Assembly (NCBI GenBank): GCA_021797745.1
Contig: JAJZZD010000003.1
Span: 1 to 64,000, forward strand
Length of the DNA: 64,000 bases
From: Microcaldota archaeon
GTDB taxonomy: Archaea > Micrarchaeota > Micrarchaeia > Micrarchaeales > CABMGC01
Direction of reading: 5' to 3'
Under the pieces are notes generated by a model that saw only the letters and a list, made by a program, of their open reading frames with translations, did no database searches and was not told the origin of the DNA. Positions 48,175-57,325 of the stretch are shown piece by piece (within the stretch, counting starts at the first letter, position 1; each line of letters begins with the position of its first letter). Made by a program: the position numbers and the translations under genes.

Positions 48175-48207
48175 GTGACCCGAGTTCAAATCTCGGACTC
48201 CCCGAAT
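48175..48207 (+). repeat. 33-nt duplicate of the tRNA-Pro 3' end
   Basis: GTGACCCGAGTTCAAATCTCGGACTCCCCGAAT identical to 47426-47458. Confidence 0.95.
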
Positions 48208-48423
48208 CTCATAAGGGGTTATATATAGAACGCACATTTTGCACCCCTATTTTGTCGTCGAAGCCAAATTTTGTCGTCGGTAAATTCAGTGTTTCTTAGA
48301 GATAATATCGTCACTGAATGATAAACCAGTACCTGATTCCAGGCAATTGAGCGTAGATTCTTCATTTGCAGCGTTTTTCATGCAAACATCTTCTTTGCTA
48401 TACCATAAGTATCTGAACGTTCC

Positions 48424-48639
48424 ATGCATATCATACGTGAATGCATGACTATTGAGACTGAACACGGCGATTATGTCTTTCTCATGAACAACTCGAACAA
48501 CATTGAGTTGGACGCAAAGCTTATGAGGAAAATGGAGAAGAGCAAACTGGGCTACAGGCTTAGCAAGGATTATCTGATGACAAGAAGAGAGTATCTGAAG
48601 CGGGCGATAAAGGAATTGAAGGCATGGCACTATATCTGA
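48424..48639 (+). CDS. Small hypothetical protein
   Basis: 71 aa ORF; conflicts with minus ORF 48286..48630. Confidence 0.4.
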   Translation: MHIIRECMTIETEHGDYVFLMNNSNNIELDAKLMRKMEKSKLGYRLSKDYLMTRREYLKRAIKELKAWHYI

Positions 48640-48721
48640 AATGAATAGATTGAAGCTAATCTGCCGATTTCTTTACCTGTGTGTTTATTAGATTTGTAGC
48701 GCGCTATCCTTATCCTGCGCA

Positions 48722-49411
48722 TCAGCTGTCGCTTCCTGCAGCCGCGGCAGCAGACAACGCCATGCGCTTGATCTCTTTGTGTTCCTTTAGTCTGCTTGCC
48801 AGCCTGCTGAGCCTTTCGCCCCGTTTGGCAGCTTTCCTTTTTATTATCTGAATCCTTCCTTTCTTGAAAAGCCGCGAGAACCAGCCAGACTGGTACGCGT
48901 TCAGCCTGTTTAGCAGCTGCTCTTGTCCGGCGCGCACCCTGCTGCTTTTGTTCACCAGCATGAGCTCCTTCTTGTCCATCATGAGCATGCAGCTGTTCAG
49001 GTATCTTTTCATGGCTTTTGTGTTCTTCGCCACCTGCGTAAGGCCAACTAGTATTACATTCAGCATCTCGTTGTTCCCAAGAACGTAGCCATAGGCGATC
49101 GCAAGTGCCTCTATGCTCTTGAGGTATTGGCCGAGCTCTACTGCTGTCATTCCCTTTGAATTTATCGTTATGTTCTGCATGCACAAACCTTCGTAGCCTA
49201 AGCCAAGGGTGCCGTGCATGGCCTTCGCGTGCTCTTCGAGCATGCGCTCCTTGCTGTCCTTTTCCTCCTTATCTGATTTCTCGTGCGACGCTGTCATCTG
49301 CCTCTTCCAGTTTTCCCTTATCACTTTCTTTATTGCTTCGTATTCAAGGCTCCCTGGCCTTGAGTTCACGATTTGGCTTTCAAAAGAGATTTCATGTTCT
49401 GGCAAGCGCAC
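48722..49411 (-). CDS. Hypothetical protein
   Basis: 229 aa ORF, basic C-terminal half. Confidence 0.6.
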   Translation of the reverse strand: MRLPEHEISFESQIVNSRPGSLEYEAIKKVIRENWKRQMTASHEKSDKEEKDSKERMLEEHAKAMHGTLGLGYEGLCMQNITINSKGMTAVELGQYLKSIEALAIAYGYVLGNNEMLNVILVGLTQVAKNTKAMKRYLNSCMLMMDKKELMLVNKSSRVRAGQEQLLNRLNAYQSGWFSRLFKKGRIQIIKRKAAKRGERLSRLASRLKEHKEIKRMALSAAAAAGSDS

Positions 49412-49570
49412 ACCTTTCAGATGAATGGCGGCACTGCAGCTAACAGTTCATTTTCAATGCATATTACTGTCATACTGGCGCCTATTTCCAGGCACACGCC
49501 TGAAAGATGTTTAAACAGAAGAACGTTATTGCTTTTAAGCATTATGGTGATATTGCCGCGAGCCCGCGAT

Positions 49571-51301
49571 TCACAGACTGAAGAAAATCCTCTCCTGCTT
49601 GCTGTCGAGCTTGTAGAATCCCATTCGCTCGAGGTTCACAGTTTCTCCGTCTTTGAGTTTGTCGACATATTTCTCAATGTATCCGGGTACGTCTTTCATG
49701 CTATCTGGATTCAGCTCGTTGTTCTTGAGAAGCGGCTCGATCTGCTTTATAGTGCCCTGCGCATAATTGCCTTCGTTGACCCACTGTATGACAGGCACGT
49801 TCTCGCTTGAGTTTACGATTTCTCCTTTAATCACGTTGCCGGCTTTCGTTATCCTGACCCTGTAAAGGTCCTTAAGCAAAACTACGCTGCTGTTTTCTAT
49901 TGCATTTGCGTCCTCCCCGCTTATGTAAAAAATATTGCTTAGCGTGTATTCCTTATATCCAAGGTCTTCTGTCGGGTGCAGCCTGAGCTTCACCATTTTC
50001 TGTTCTTCTGTCATGCTGCCTATTTCAAGCCTGACTGGCTCTTTGACGAAGAAAAGTCTTTTAGATGTTCTGTCTATTATCTTCCTGTTCTCAGATAGCA
50101 GCATTCCTATGTCTATCTTCCTCTCGCTTTTTCCTGTGCCGAACCTCAGCACGAAATTCCTTATTGCCTCTGCGCTCACTCCCCTGTTCCTTAATCCAGA
50201 TAGGGTTACCAATCTTGGGTCGTCAAATCCCTTAAGTATGTGCTCATTTATCAGAGGAACTATCTGTCTTTTTGAAGTCATGTTGTCCTTTATCGCAAGC
50301 CTTGCATACGGATGTATCCTGGGTATTCTCAGGTCGAGCGCTTCGAGTATCGCAGAGTAGAGGTAGTCCCTTAATTCGTATTCCTTGCTCCTGAAGGCAT
50401 CTGTGACGCCATGTATAGAATCCTGTATCGGCGTGTTGAAGTCATATGTAGGCCACGCCCTGTACTTGTTTCCCTGGCGGTAATGCTCCGATTCCTTTAT
50501 TCGGAATATGGTGGGGTCGCGCATTGTGGTGTTTGACGCCTTCATGTCACCTTTGAACCTTATTGCTACCTCCTTTTCTCCGTACTTCCCTCTTATCATG
50601 TCTTCGAATATTTTTAAGTTGTCATCTGCTGGCGTTTCCCTATGTCCGCATGCAATCCCGTGCAGCCTGTTTTCCTTCCTTGTTGCATCGTCACACATGC
50701 ATGCATACGCTCCTCCTTTCGCAATCAGCTTTCGCGCATAATCATATACCTTCTCTATGCTGTCGCTTGCATAGTATTCCTGGTCGAACTTTGCGCCAAG
50801 CCACTCCAGGTCTTTCTTGATGGCGTCTACATAATCCTGCTTTTCCTTTTCTGGATTCGTGTCGTCAAAATAAAGGAATGCCTTTCCCTTGTACATCTTT
50901 GCGAACTCCTGCCCAAGGAATATGTTCATAGCATGGCCTATGTGCAGGTAACCGTTCGGTTCAGGTGCATACCTTGTGGCGAAATTGCCTTCCTGCACGC
51001 CTTCTAGAATCATCCTTGGTTTTGAGGTTTCCTCTGCCCTTTTAATTTCCCTTTCTTCGAATTCCTTTCTGAAAGGCGCGTACGCCTTTTCAAGGTCATT
51101 CTTGCCAAGGCCATTTACTTCCTTGACTATCGCGCCAACTTCCTTTGAAACGTCCTTCATGTTTTCCTTAAGCTCAGGATAAATCCCCAGAAGCTTGCTT
51201 ATCACAGCTCCCGGCTGTGCCTTTCCGTAGTCTATGGCGTTCTTTACAGCGAACTTCCTTGCCGCCTTTTCGGCTTCTTCATTTAATTGCATTAAACTCA
51301 T
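49571..51301 (-). CDS. gltX: Glutamyl-tRNA synthetase (archaeal type)
   Basis: TRYAPEPNGYLHIGHAMNIFLGQEFA, class I aaRS. Confidence 0.95.
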   Translation of the reverse strand: MSLMQLNEEAEKAARKFAVKNAIDYGKAQPGAVISKLLGIYPELKENMKDVSKEVGAIVKEVNGLGKNDLEKAYAPFRKEFEEREIKRAEETSKPRMILEGVQEGNFATRYAPEPNGYLHIGHAMNIFLGQEFAKMYKGKAFLYFDDTNPEKEKQDYVDAIKKDLEWLGAKFDQEYYASDSIEKVYDYARKLIAKGGAYACMCDDATRKENRLHGIACGHRETPADDNLKIFEDMIRGKYGEKEVAIRFKGDMKASNTTMRDPTIFRIKESEHYRQGNKYRAWPTYDFNTPIQDSIHGVTDAFRSKEYELRDYLYSAILEALDLRIPRIHPYARLAIKDNMTSKRQIVPLINEHILKGFDDPRLVTLSGLRNRGVSAEAIRNFVLRFGTGKSERKIDIGMLLSENRKIIDRTSKRLFFVKEPVRLEIGSMTEEQKMVKLRLHPTEDLGYKEYTLSNIFYISGEDANAIENSSVVLLKDLYRVRITKAGNVIKGEIVNSSENVPVIQWVNEGNYAQGTIKQIEPLLKNNELNPDSMKDVPGYIEKYVDKLKDGETVNLERMGFYKLDSKQERIFFSL

Positions 51302-51316
51302 CCGCTCCGAATGTTC

Positions 51317-52027
51317 CTATCTCGTGATGCTCAGATTGCCGTTTATTGTCCCGTTTGCATATATCAGCGCTGCAACAGTCACATTCACCGACACTACCGC
51401 GTTTGCCGAAAGCGTTTCAGGGATTGAATAGACACGCTTGCTGCTGGGTATATTCACGGTGATGCTCTGGTTTGCAGATAATATGTTGAATTTGATTGTG
51501 GCTGGCAGGCCGATCAGCGCGCTCGTGGAGTACGAGACGCAGTCTGGCCTGTTTATATGCGCATTTACGAATGCGTATATCTGGTAGCTGCTCATGTTTC
51601 CTGACTCCACGAAAAGCTTTGAATTTGATTCGGTAATGAAGGTGGCCACTGAATTATTGTTTTCTAGATTCTGCAGCACGTTCGATGCTTCAGCAATTGT
51701 TTTGTTGGTGTCATTGCCGCAGTTCACGCTTATGGAAAGGGTTTTTGCATATCCTGTGACATTCGCTCTCAGGAACGCTTTTGCATAGACCTGCGCTCCG
51801 CCTGCATTTGTCTTATTGCCACTCTGGGACGACTGGCCTAAGTTCGAGTTTGGCGCGCTGAAGTTCAAATATCCTGAAACGAAAGTGACGGCTACTGCAA
51901 TAGTTCCAAGCAACATGTACAATTGTTTCCTGTTCAAAAACACACCGGTGCGCCCGTGTCTGCAGGGGCAATAGATTTGATAGATGCAGTTCTTAATGAT
52001 AGGTATAAAATAATAAAAGGTTAACAT
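51317..52027 (-). CDS. Secreted/membrane-anchored protein; true start probably internal
   Basis: N-terminal TM (YMLLGTIAVAVTFVSGYL), Thr/Ser/Asn-rich ectodomain. Confidence 0.6.
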   Translation of the reverse strand: MLTFYYFIPIIKNCIYQIYCPCRHGRTGVFLNRKQLYMLLGTIAVAVTFVSGYLNFSAPNSNLGQSSQSGNKTNAGGAQVYAKAFLRANVTGYAKTLSISVNCGNDTNKTIAEASNVLQNLENNNSVATFITESNSKLFVESGNMSSYQIYAFVNAHINRPDCVSYSTSALIGLPATIKFNILSANQSITVNIPSSKRVYSIPETLSANAVVSVNVTVAALIYANGTINGNLSITR

Positions 52028-52057
52028 AATGTCACAAAATCAAAAATAGGTGTAAAG

Positions 52058-52768
52058 ATGGCTTTTGAAAACGGAGACTTCGTAAAAATAGACTACGATG
52101 AATGGCGCGCAGCCGACAATGCGCTCGTGTTTACCACTGACAGGAAAACCGCAGAAGCGAACGGCGTGTTAGACAAGGATGCAACTTACAGGCCGGCTCT
52201 TGTGATAGTGGGCAAGGGCAGCATAATCAAAGGCGTTGACAAAGCAGTCAGCGGTATGAACGTAAACGAGGAAAAGAATATAGAACTCGCACCCGCTGAT
52301 GCGTACGGCGAGAGAAACCCGCAGCTTGTGAGAATTATGCCTGCTGCCGAATTCAAGAAACGTGACATAGACCCGATGCCGGGAATGAGGATAAACCTTG
52401 ACGGCATAGCGGCAACAGTCAAAACAGTGAACTCAGGAAGGGTGGTTATTGATGCGAACCATCCGCTTGCAGGCGAAAAGCTTAGATGCAGGATAAAGAT
52501 TGTCGCGAAGGTCGACTCTGACAAGGACAAGATATCTGCGCTTTCAGAGATGCTTAACCTAAGTCCTAAATCTGTTGAGGTAAACGACGGTTCCGCAAAA
52601 ATAGTTTTTGATGAAAAGACAAAGAAGGATGCCGACTTCATGGTGAGCAAGTCAGCGCTTGTCGATGCAGTGTTCAAGTATCTTGACAAGATAAACCACG
52701 TTTCTGTGGATGAGCTTTATTCAAAAGAGGCGGAGAAGCAGCCGGAAAAGGAAACAGAGAAGCAGTAA
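52058..52768 (+). CDS. FKBP-type peptidyl-prolyl isomerase (SlyD-like)
   Basis: GKGSIIKGVDKAVSGMNVNEEKNIELAPADAYGERNPQLV, INANHPLAGEKL-type IF/FKBP pattern. Confidence 0.88.
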   Translation: MAFENGDFVKIDYDEWRAADNALVFTTDRKTAEANGVLDKDATYRPALVIVGKGSIIKGVDKAVSGMNVNEEKNIELAPADAYGERNPQLVRIMPAAEFKKRDIDPMPGMRINLDGIAATVKTVNSGRVVIDANHPLAGEKLRCRIKIVAKVDSDKDKISALSEMLNLSPKSVEVNDGSAKIVFDEKTKKDADFMVSKSALVDAVFKYLDKINHVSVDELYSKEAEKQPEKETEKQ

Positions 52769-52948
52769 TTTATTACTGCTTTCTAATCAATCGTTTCCGT
52801 TTTTGCCGTCAGCATATACTATGCGCCAGACGTTCGGCCTTTCCTCAATTATTTTTACAGGCCGCAGCTCGTTTCTTTTGCGCTCTTCATCTAATTTCTT
52901 TCTGCTGCTTTTTGCAAATATATCAAACAAGTCAGTAATTTTACCATC

Positions 52949-53245
52949 TCAGAATCGTTTCCTGTAAGTGTAATGGCTTTCGCCAAGAGAGTATTCATCT
53001 GCGTATCTGTCGAGAATTGATTTGCTGATCTCGGGATTTACTGCATTCTTTCCAGACTTCGTTATCACTACAAATCCAAAATCGCCGCTTGTTATCCTGA
53101 CTTCTTTGACGTTTTCCGCGCTTATGAGCTGCTGCGCGAATTCCTTCGCGTTAACGTTGTTTTTCGGCTTAAGAAAATAGAACAGACACGCATGCCCTGC
53201 GCGCTTTGTTTTATCCGTTTTTCTCATTTTCACACTCTTCAGCAT
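52949..53245 (-). CDS. Hypothetical basic protein
   Basis: 98 aa ORF. Confidence 0.55.
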   Translation of the reverse strand: MLKSVKMRKTDKTKRAGHACLFYFLKPKNNVNAKEFAQQLISAENVKEVRITSGDFGFVVITKSGKNAVNPEISKSILDRYADEYSLGESHYTYRKRF

Positions 53246-53250
53246 AAACT

Positions 53251-53320
53251 GATGGCGCGCAGCGTTTGGTGGGGAACAAAATACGGCCGCGCGTCATCAG
53301 CATGAATCAGGTAATGCAAG
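53251..53320. other. Palindromic element copy B, upstream of wHTH regulator 2
   Basis: GATGGCGCGC…GCGCGTCATC stem with loop GTGGGGAACAAAATACGGCC; related to 40039 element. Confidence 0.6.
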
Positions 53321-53623
53321 TAATAGGCGAGCATTGCGGCGGGACAGAGTGGTTGAGTGTTGGGTGTTGGTAATCTTATGGATGTTTGCACTGGATGGTA
53401 GGGAAAAATATAATGCAAACTTATCCCACTCAATTTCATATTCCCGCCCGTAACTATATTATGAAGTTTGTTTTATTTATAAGCTAGCCAAAAAAACATA
53501 TGAAATAGGTGTTAGTTTATTCTAATTTGGAATTTTGAATGCAAAAAATACACAAGTTTGATTATATGCTATAGCTTATTCATCAGCGCCAAGAGTTATA
53601 TAACTATTTGGCATAGTATAATT

Positions 53624-55030
53624 ATGAGTTATGAAATGCCAGAAGGCGTTAGAGAGGTCGCGGAACGTATAAAGAAGGAGTATCCGTTCAAGGTAAGCAT
53701 AAAGCGGATAAACGGCAAATATTACATATATCACATCTACGCGCTCAAGGGCAAAGAAGATAAGGCAAAAAAGGTTACCGAATACTTAGGTAGAATAACT
53801 GAAGAAGGACAGTTCGTTAAGAAACTGGGCGAGAAGGTAACCGACAACAAGCTCAAGCTTGCAGAGGAAATCATACGTGCATACGGCGGCAAGGTCATAA
53901 TGCCACACGAACCAGTACCAAAGGAACTTATGCCGCAGCAAAATAACCAGCAACAGCTTATTGATGAAAAAGACAAGATAATACTGACTGCGCTGAGCAT
54001 GAACGCGAGAATCAAATATTCAAAAATAGGCGCGATGACTGGTTTGCCGGTGCAAACTGTGGCATACAGAATAAAAAGACTGGAAAAAGAATTCAGAATA
54101 AAGTATACTGAAGAGTTGGATTTGAACAAACTAGGTTTTTCCAACTATCTGATTTTAGGGAAATTTCTTGGAGAGAAGCCAAGTGCAGAAGCGATAAAGA
54201 AGGCTGCGGAGAGTGAACCACGTGTGCAATTAGCAATGACAACAAAGGGAAAATACGATGTTGTTATGTTCTGCGTGGGGGAAAGCACTGATGCAATAAG
54301 CTGGGCATTTACAGGTTTACGAGAAAAGGAAGGGCTCGGCAAATACGAATCGGAATGGTATATAAGCCCGTTAAGAGACGTATATAATTTTGTCCCATTA
54401 AGAAGCGCCTTCTTTGATTTGTTAGAAAAGAGAGTTTGGCATAGAACAAGAGGAAATTCAAAGGCAGGGAAAAATGATTTGAAATATAGGGAATTTGTCT
54501 TGTTGAAAGAGCTCAACAAAAATAGCATTGAAAGTTTCAGCACGATAGATGCGGCATACGGCTTACCAAAGGGAAGCGCGAAGAACGCCTATGAAAGCTT
54601 GAGAAGCGAAGAAAGAGAGATTTTGATACGGCCGACTATAGGAATAGAAGACGACATGATTAAATTCGATGCTATTCTATTGCTTAGCGTATTAAATAGG
54701 GATTTGTTTGGCACGACGAGAAATTTACTTAGGCTGCATATAATAAACGAAAAAGTTGACCGGATAACTAATAAATTTACATACATTGCAGATATGGAAA
54801 CTCCTGATGGCATATTGTTTATTTCTTCACTGCTGAAGGAAGGAGATCTTGAAAGGGAGGAAATAGAAATAAACGACCATATTAAAGGCATATCATTTCA
54901 CTCCCTTATAGTCAGCAGTATTTTAGTTGGCAAATTCTGTAAGAGGAGATTTGATAATTCATACTCTAAACAATATTTAAATCTGGTAAAAAATAAGCAA
55001 GTAGAAAGAAAGGAAGCACTTGAATACTGA
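53624..55030 (+). CDS. Lrp/AsnC-like wHTH transcriptional regulator (paralog 2)
   Basis: DKIILTALSMNARIKYSKIGAMTGLPVQTVAYRIKRLEKEF; N-terminal YYIYH…YLGRI domain; start chosen at MSYEMPEG. Confidence 0.75.
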   Translation: MSYEMPEGVREVAERIKKEYPFKVSIKRINGKYYIYHIYALKGKEDKAKKVTEYLGRITEEGQFVKKLGEKVTDNKLKLAEEIIRAYGGKVIMPHEPVPKELMPQQNNQQQLIDEKDKIILTALSMNARIKYSKIGAMTGLPVQTVAYRIKRLEKEFRIKYTEELDLNKLGFSNYLILGKFLGEKPSAEAIKKAAESEPRVQLAMTTKGKYDVVMFCVGESTDAISWAFTGLREKEGLGKYESEWYISPLRDVYNFVPLRSAFFDLLEKRVWHRTRGNSKAGKNDLKYREFVLLKELNKNSIESFSTIDAAYGLPKGSAKNAYESLRSEEREILIRPTIGIEDDMIKFDAILLLSVLNRDLFGTTRNLLRLHIINEKVDRITNKFTYIADMETPDGILFISSLLKEGDLEREEIEINDHIKGISFHSLIVSSILVGKFCKRRFDNSYSKQYLNLVKNKQVERKEALEY

Positions 55031-55060
55031 TACTAATATCGATTACTAATTAAAAAGAAG

Positions 55061-55099
55061 ATTAGCGCAATGCGCTACCACTAAGTCACTCAGTCTCCG
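55061..55099 (-). other. tRNA 5'-half-like sequence without a 3' half
   Basis: Minus GGAGACTGAGTGACTTAGTGGTAGCGCATTGCGCTAAT; D-loop TTAGTGGTAG; followed by T-rich tract. Confidence 0.35.
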
Positions 55100-55157
55100 T
55101 TTCCAGGGTCATCCATAAGATTACCTAATAATACTGAAAATACAAAGCTTTTAAACC

Positions 55158-55391
55158 TTGCCTGAATGCGAGTTACCTATTATACACGCATCGTTTTTTG
55201 TCTCATATTTAGAAAAAGAAAAGTTAGATTTAACTAATGAAATTAAAGGTATTTCTTTATACTTGTTGATAGTAAGTGACATATTAGTAGGAAATTTATG
55301 CAACAGACGATTCGACAACATGTATGCAATGCAATATATAAGTCTCGTTAAAGAAAAAGAACTAGAAAGAAAAGAATCCGCCGAATACTAA
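55158..55391 (+). pseudogene. Duplicated C-terminal tail of wHTH regulator 2 (copy 2)
   Basis: EIKGISLYLLIVSDILVGNLCNRRFDNMYAMQYISLVKEKELERKESAEY versus HIKGISFHSLIVSSILVGKFCKRRFDNSYSKQYLNLVKNKQVERKEALEY. Confidence 0.85.
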
Positions 55392-55611
55392 TAAAAAGAA
55401 AAAAAATAAGATAACTAAGATAGCAAAATATACACGATAAGAATTAATCACTTAGTGTTACCGTCATCCATAAGATTACCTAATAATACTGAAAATACGA
55501 GGTTTTTAAACCCTGCTGTGCTGCGCGTTACCTGCTATACCGCGCCTGATTTGTGCCTAAATAATTGCCAGTTTTCGAAGACGAAGATCTAGAAAAAAAT
55601 CAGAATCTGAA

Positions 55612-55770
55612 ATGGAGACTTACATAAAATGGATAACATTAGATTCCCTGATAGTAAGCCAAACATTATTAGGAAACCTCTGCCGCAGACTATTCGATAA
55701 TGCATATACTTTGCAGTACAGGAACCTTTTGAAAGAAAAACAGATAGAAGAAAAAGAAATCAGATACTAA
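55612..55770 (+). pseudogene. Duplicated C-terminal tail of wHTH regulator 2 (copy 3)
   Basis: DSLIVSQTLLGNLCRRLFDNAYTLQYRNLLKEKQIEEKEIRY; frameshifted relative to upstream VFEDEDLEKNQNLKW. Confidence 0.8.
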
Positions 55771-56043
55771 GAAATATAACTAAAATGAACTATTATTGCC
55801 CGTAGTTATTTCCAACACTGCAAACTTCAGCCGCTTTTTTATCCGGTTCCATATCCGCCTCCATCATTCATACGATTACCTAATAATACTGAGAATACGA
55901 GATTTTTAAACCCTGCTGTGCAAGCGCGTTACCTGTTATACAGCGCCTGATTTGTGCCTAAATAATACTTACCGCGCACATAAAAATAACTCCTAGAAAT
56001 GGTGCTTAGCCTGTGCCTGCACTTGCCGTATTCTGTTCCAAAT

Positions 56044-56241
56044 TCACTTCTGGTCCCGTATGTTCAATGCATATGTGCCATTCGCCTTTATGCCCATCTT
56101 CTTCGCTATCTCGGACTTCTCTGCGTTCATTATTATGACATATCCGTTCCATTTGTGGGTCAGGTCGCTCTTCCCGCACAACGGGCACACGTCTCCCTGC
56201 GTAATAATGAGCCTGCAGTTCCTGCACGCTTTTTCAACCAT
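56044..56241 (-). CDS. spt4: Transcription elongation factor Spt4 (RpoE2)
   Basis: KACRNCRLI…CPLCGKSDLTHKWNGYVIIMNAEKSEIAKKMGI. Confidence 0.92.
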   Translation of the reverse strand: MVEKACRNCRLIITQGDVCPLCGKSDLTHKWNGYVIIMNAEKSEIAKKMGIKANGTYALNIRDQK

Positions 56242-56281
56242 TCGACCACTTCTTTGTTTCTTTTTTACCTATTCTGACCTT

Positions 56282-56866
56282 CTATCTCCTTTTACCTTTT
56301 GCAGCCCTCAGCCCTTTTATTCTCTCTTCCTTTATCCAGTCCAGTTTCCCGAGCCCCTCCGGGCGCATGGTGAGCGCGACCTTTGTGCCGTTGCCCCTGG
56401 TGCTTACCGTAGATACCTTTGCGTATACTGTGTCGCCTTTCTTGAGGCTCCTCTTAAGACTCTTTGAAACGAGCATGCCAGATTTCCTGTCAAAGCTCAC
56501 GAAGTCGTTAGTGACCTGCGACAAATGCACAAGTCCGTCAAGCGGGCCTATTCTTACATACACTCCGAAATCGGCGAATTCAGAAGCCTCTCCGACCACG
56601 ACCTCGTCAACGTCAAGTTTGAACGAAAGCACGTCGAATGTTACGTCGTGATGCGCATTCGGGTCTTCAGGCAGTATGAAGCCCTCGCTTATGTCCCTTA
56701 TGTTGTAAACTACCAGCATTATGCCAAGGTCCTTGTCAACCGTCCTCTCGTACTTGTTCCTGAGCATATCTGCCGCTGCCTTTGTCGCATCCTCGCCTAT
56801 GTATTTTGGCGGTATGCTTACAGAATCTTTTATTGTAGTAACGTAATACAATAGATCACCAAACAA
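56282..56866 (-). CDS. rpo7: RNA polymerase subunit Rpo7 (E')
   Basis: S1 domain FADFGVYVRIGPLDGLVHLSQV; adjacent to spt4. Confidence 0.92.
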   Translation of the reverse strand: MFGDLLYYVTTIKDSVSIPPKYIGEDATKAAADMLRNKYERTVDKDLGIMLVVYNIRDISEGFILPEDPNAHHDVTFDVLSFKLDVDEVVVGEASEFADFGVYVRIGPLDGLVHLSQVTNDFVSFDRKSGMLVSKSLKRSLKKGDTVYAKVSTVSTRGNGTKVALTMRPEGLGKLDWIKEERIKGLRAAKGKRR

Positions 56867-56906
56867 GCGTCATATATGAAAAATGAAAGCTATAATTACC
56901 TTAGCT

Positions 56907-57281
56907 TTATCTCAGCGTCCCGCTTCGCGTGGCGCTAAACACCTTTATGCCGTGCATTCTTACTTTTTTCTTAAGGTTTATATCGTTTGTGCATACTACG
57001 CATTCCCTGCCGCCCGCATCTTTTGCCGCGTTTTCTATCCAACGGTCCACATTTAGCTCATTTTCCTCTATCTTGAGCGCAGTGGAACCTATCTCCATCA
57101 ATGCGGTTCTTGCGAGTTTAGCCCTGTTGCCTTTTTCCTTTGCCAGTCTTTCAAGCTCGTTGACTACGCCTTTAGAGATCACCATCTCCTGCTTCGGGAA
57201 TCTGTCGGAAATTATCTGGAACACGTTCTTCATGTTGCTCAGCGCAAACAGTATCGAGCTCGTGTCGATCAGGATTCGCAT
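56907..57281 (-). CDS. PIN-domain protein (Fcf1/Utp24-like)
   Basis: MRILIDTSSILFALSNMKNVF…VVCTNDINLKKKVRMHGIKVF. Confidence 0.75.
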   Translation of the reverse strand: MRILIDTSSILFALSNMKNVFQIISDRFPKQEMVISKGVVNELERLAKEKGNRAKLARTALMEIGSTALKIEENELNVDRWIENAAKDAGGRECVVCTNDINLKKKVRMHGIKVFSATRSGTLR

Positions 57282-57325
57282 GCACTTATTATATAAATAT
57301 GAAATTATAACATTTGCTGTATTTA

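Larger units (their letters stand above)
55108..55968 (+). repeat. Three copies of a ~100-nt non-coding repeat (ATTACCTAATAATACTGARAATACGAG…TTTTTAAACC…)
   Basis: Copies start near 55108, 55463 and 55862; copies 2 and 3 nearly identical over ~90 nt. Confidence 0.85.

Noticed and set aside
48240-48295. Repeated ATTTTGTCGTCG motif downstream of the tRNA-Pro fragment
   Set aside because: Only two short copies; too little to distinguish from chance.
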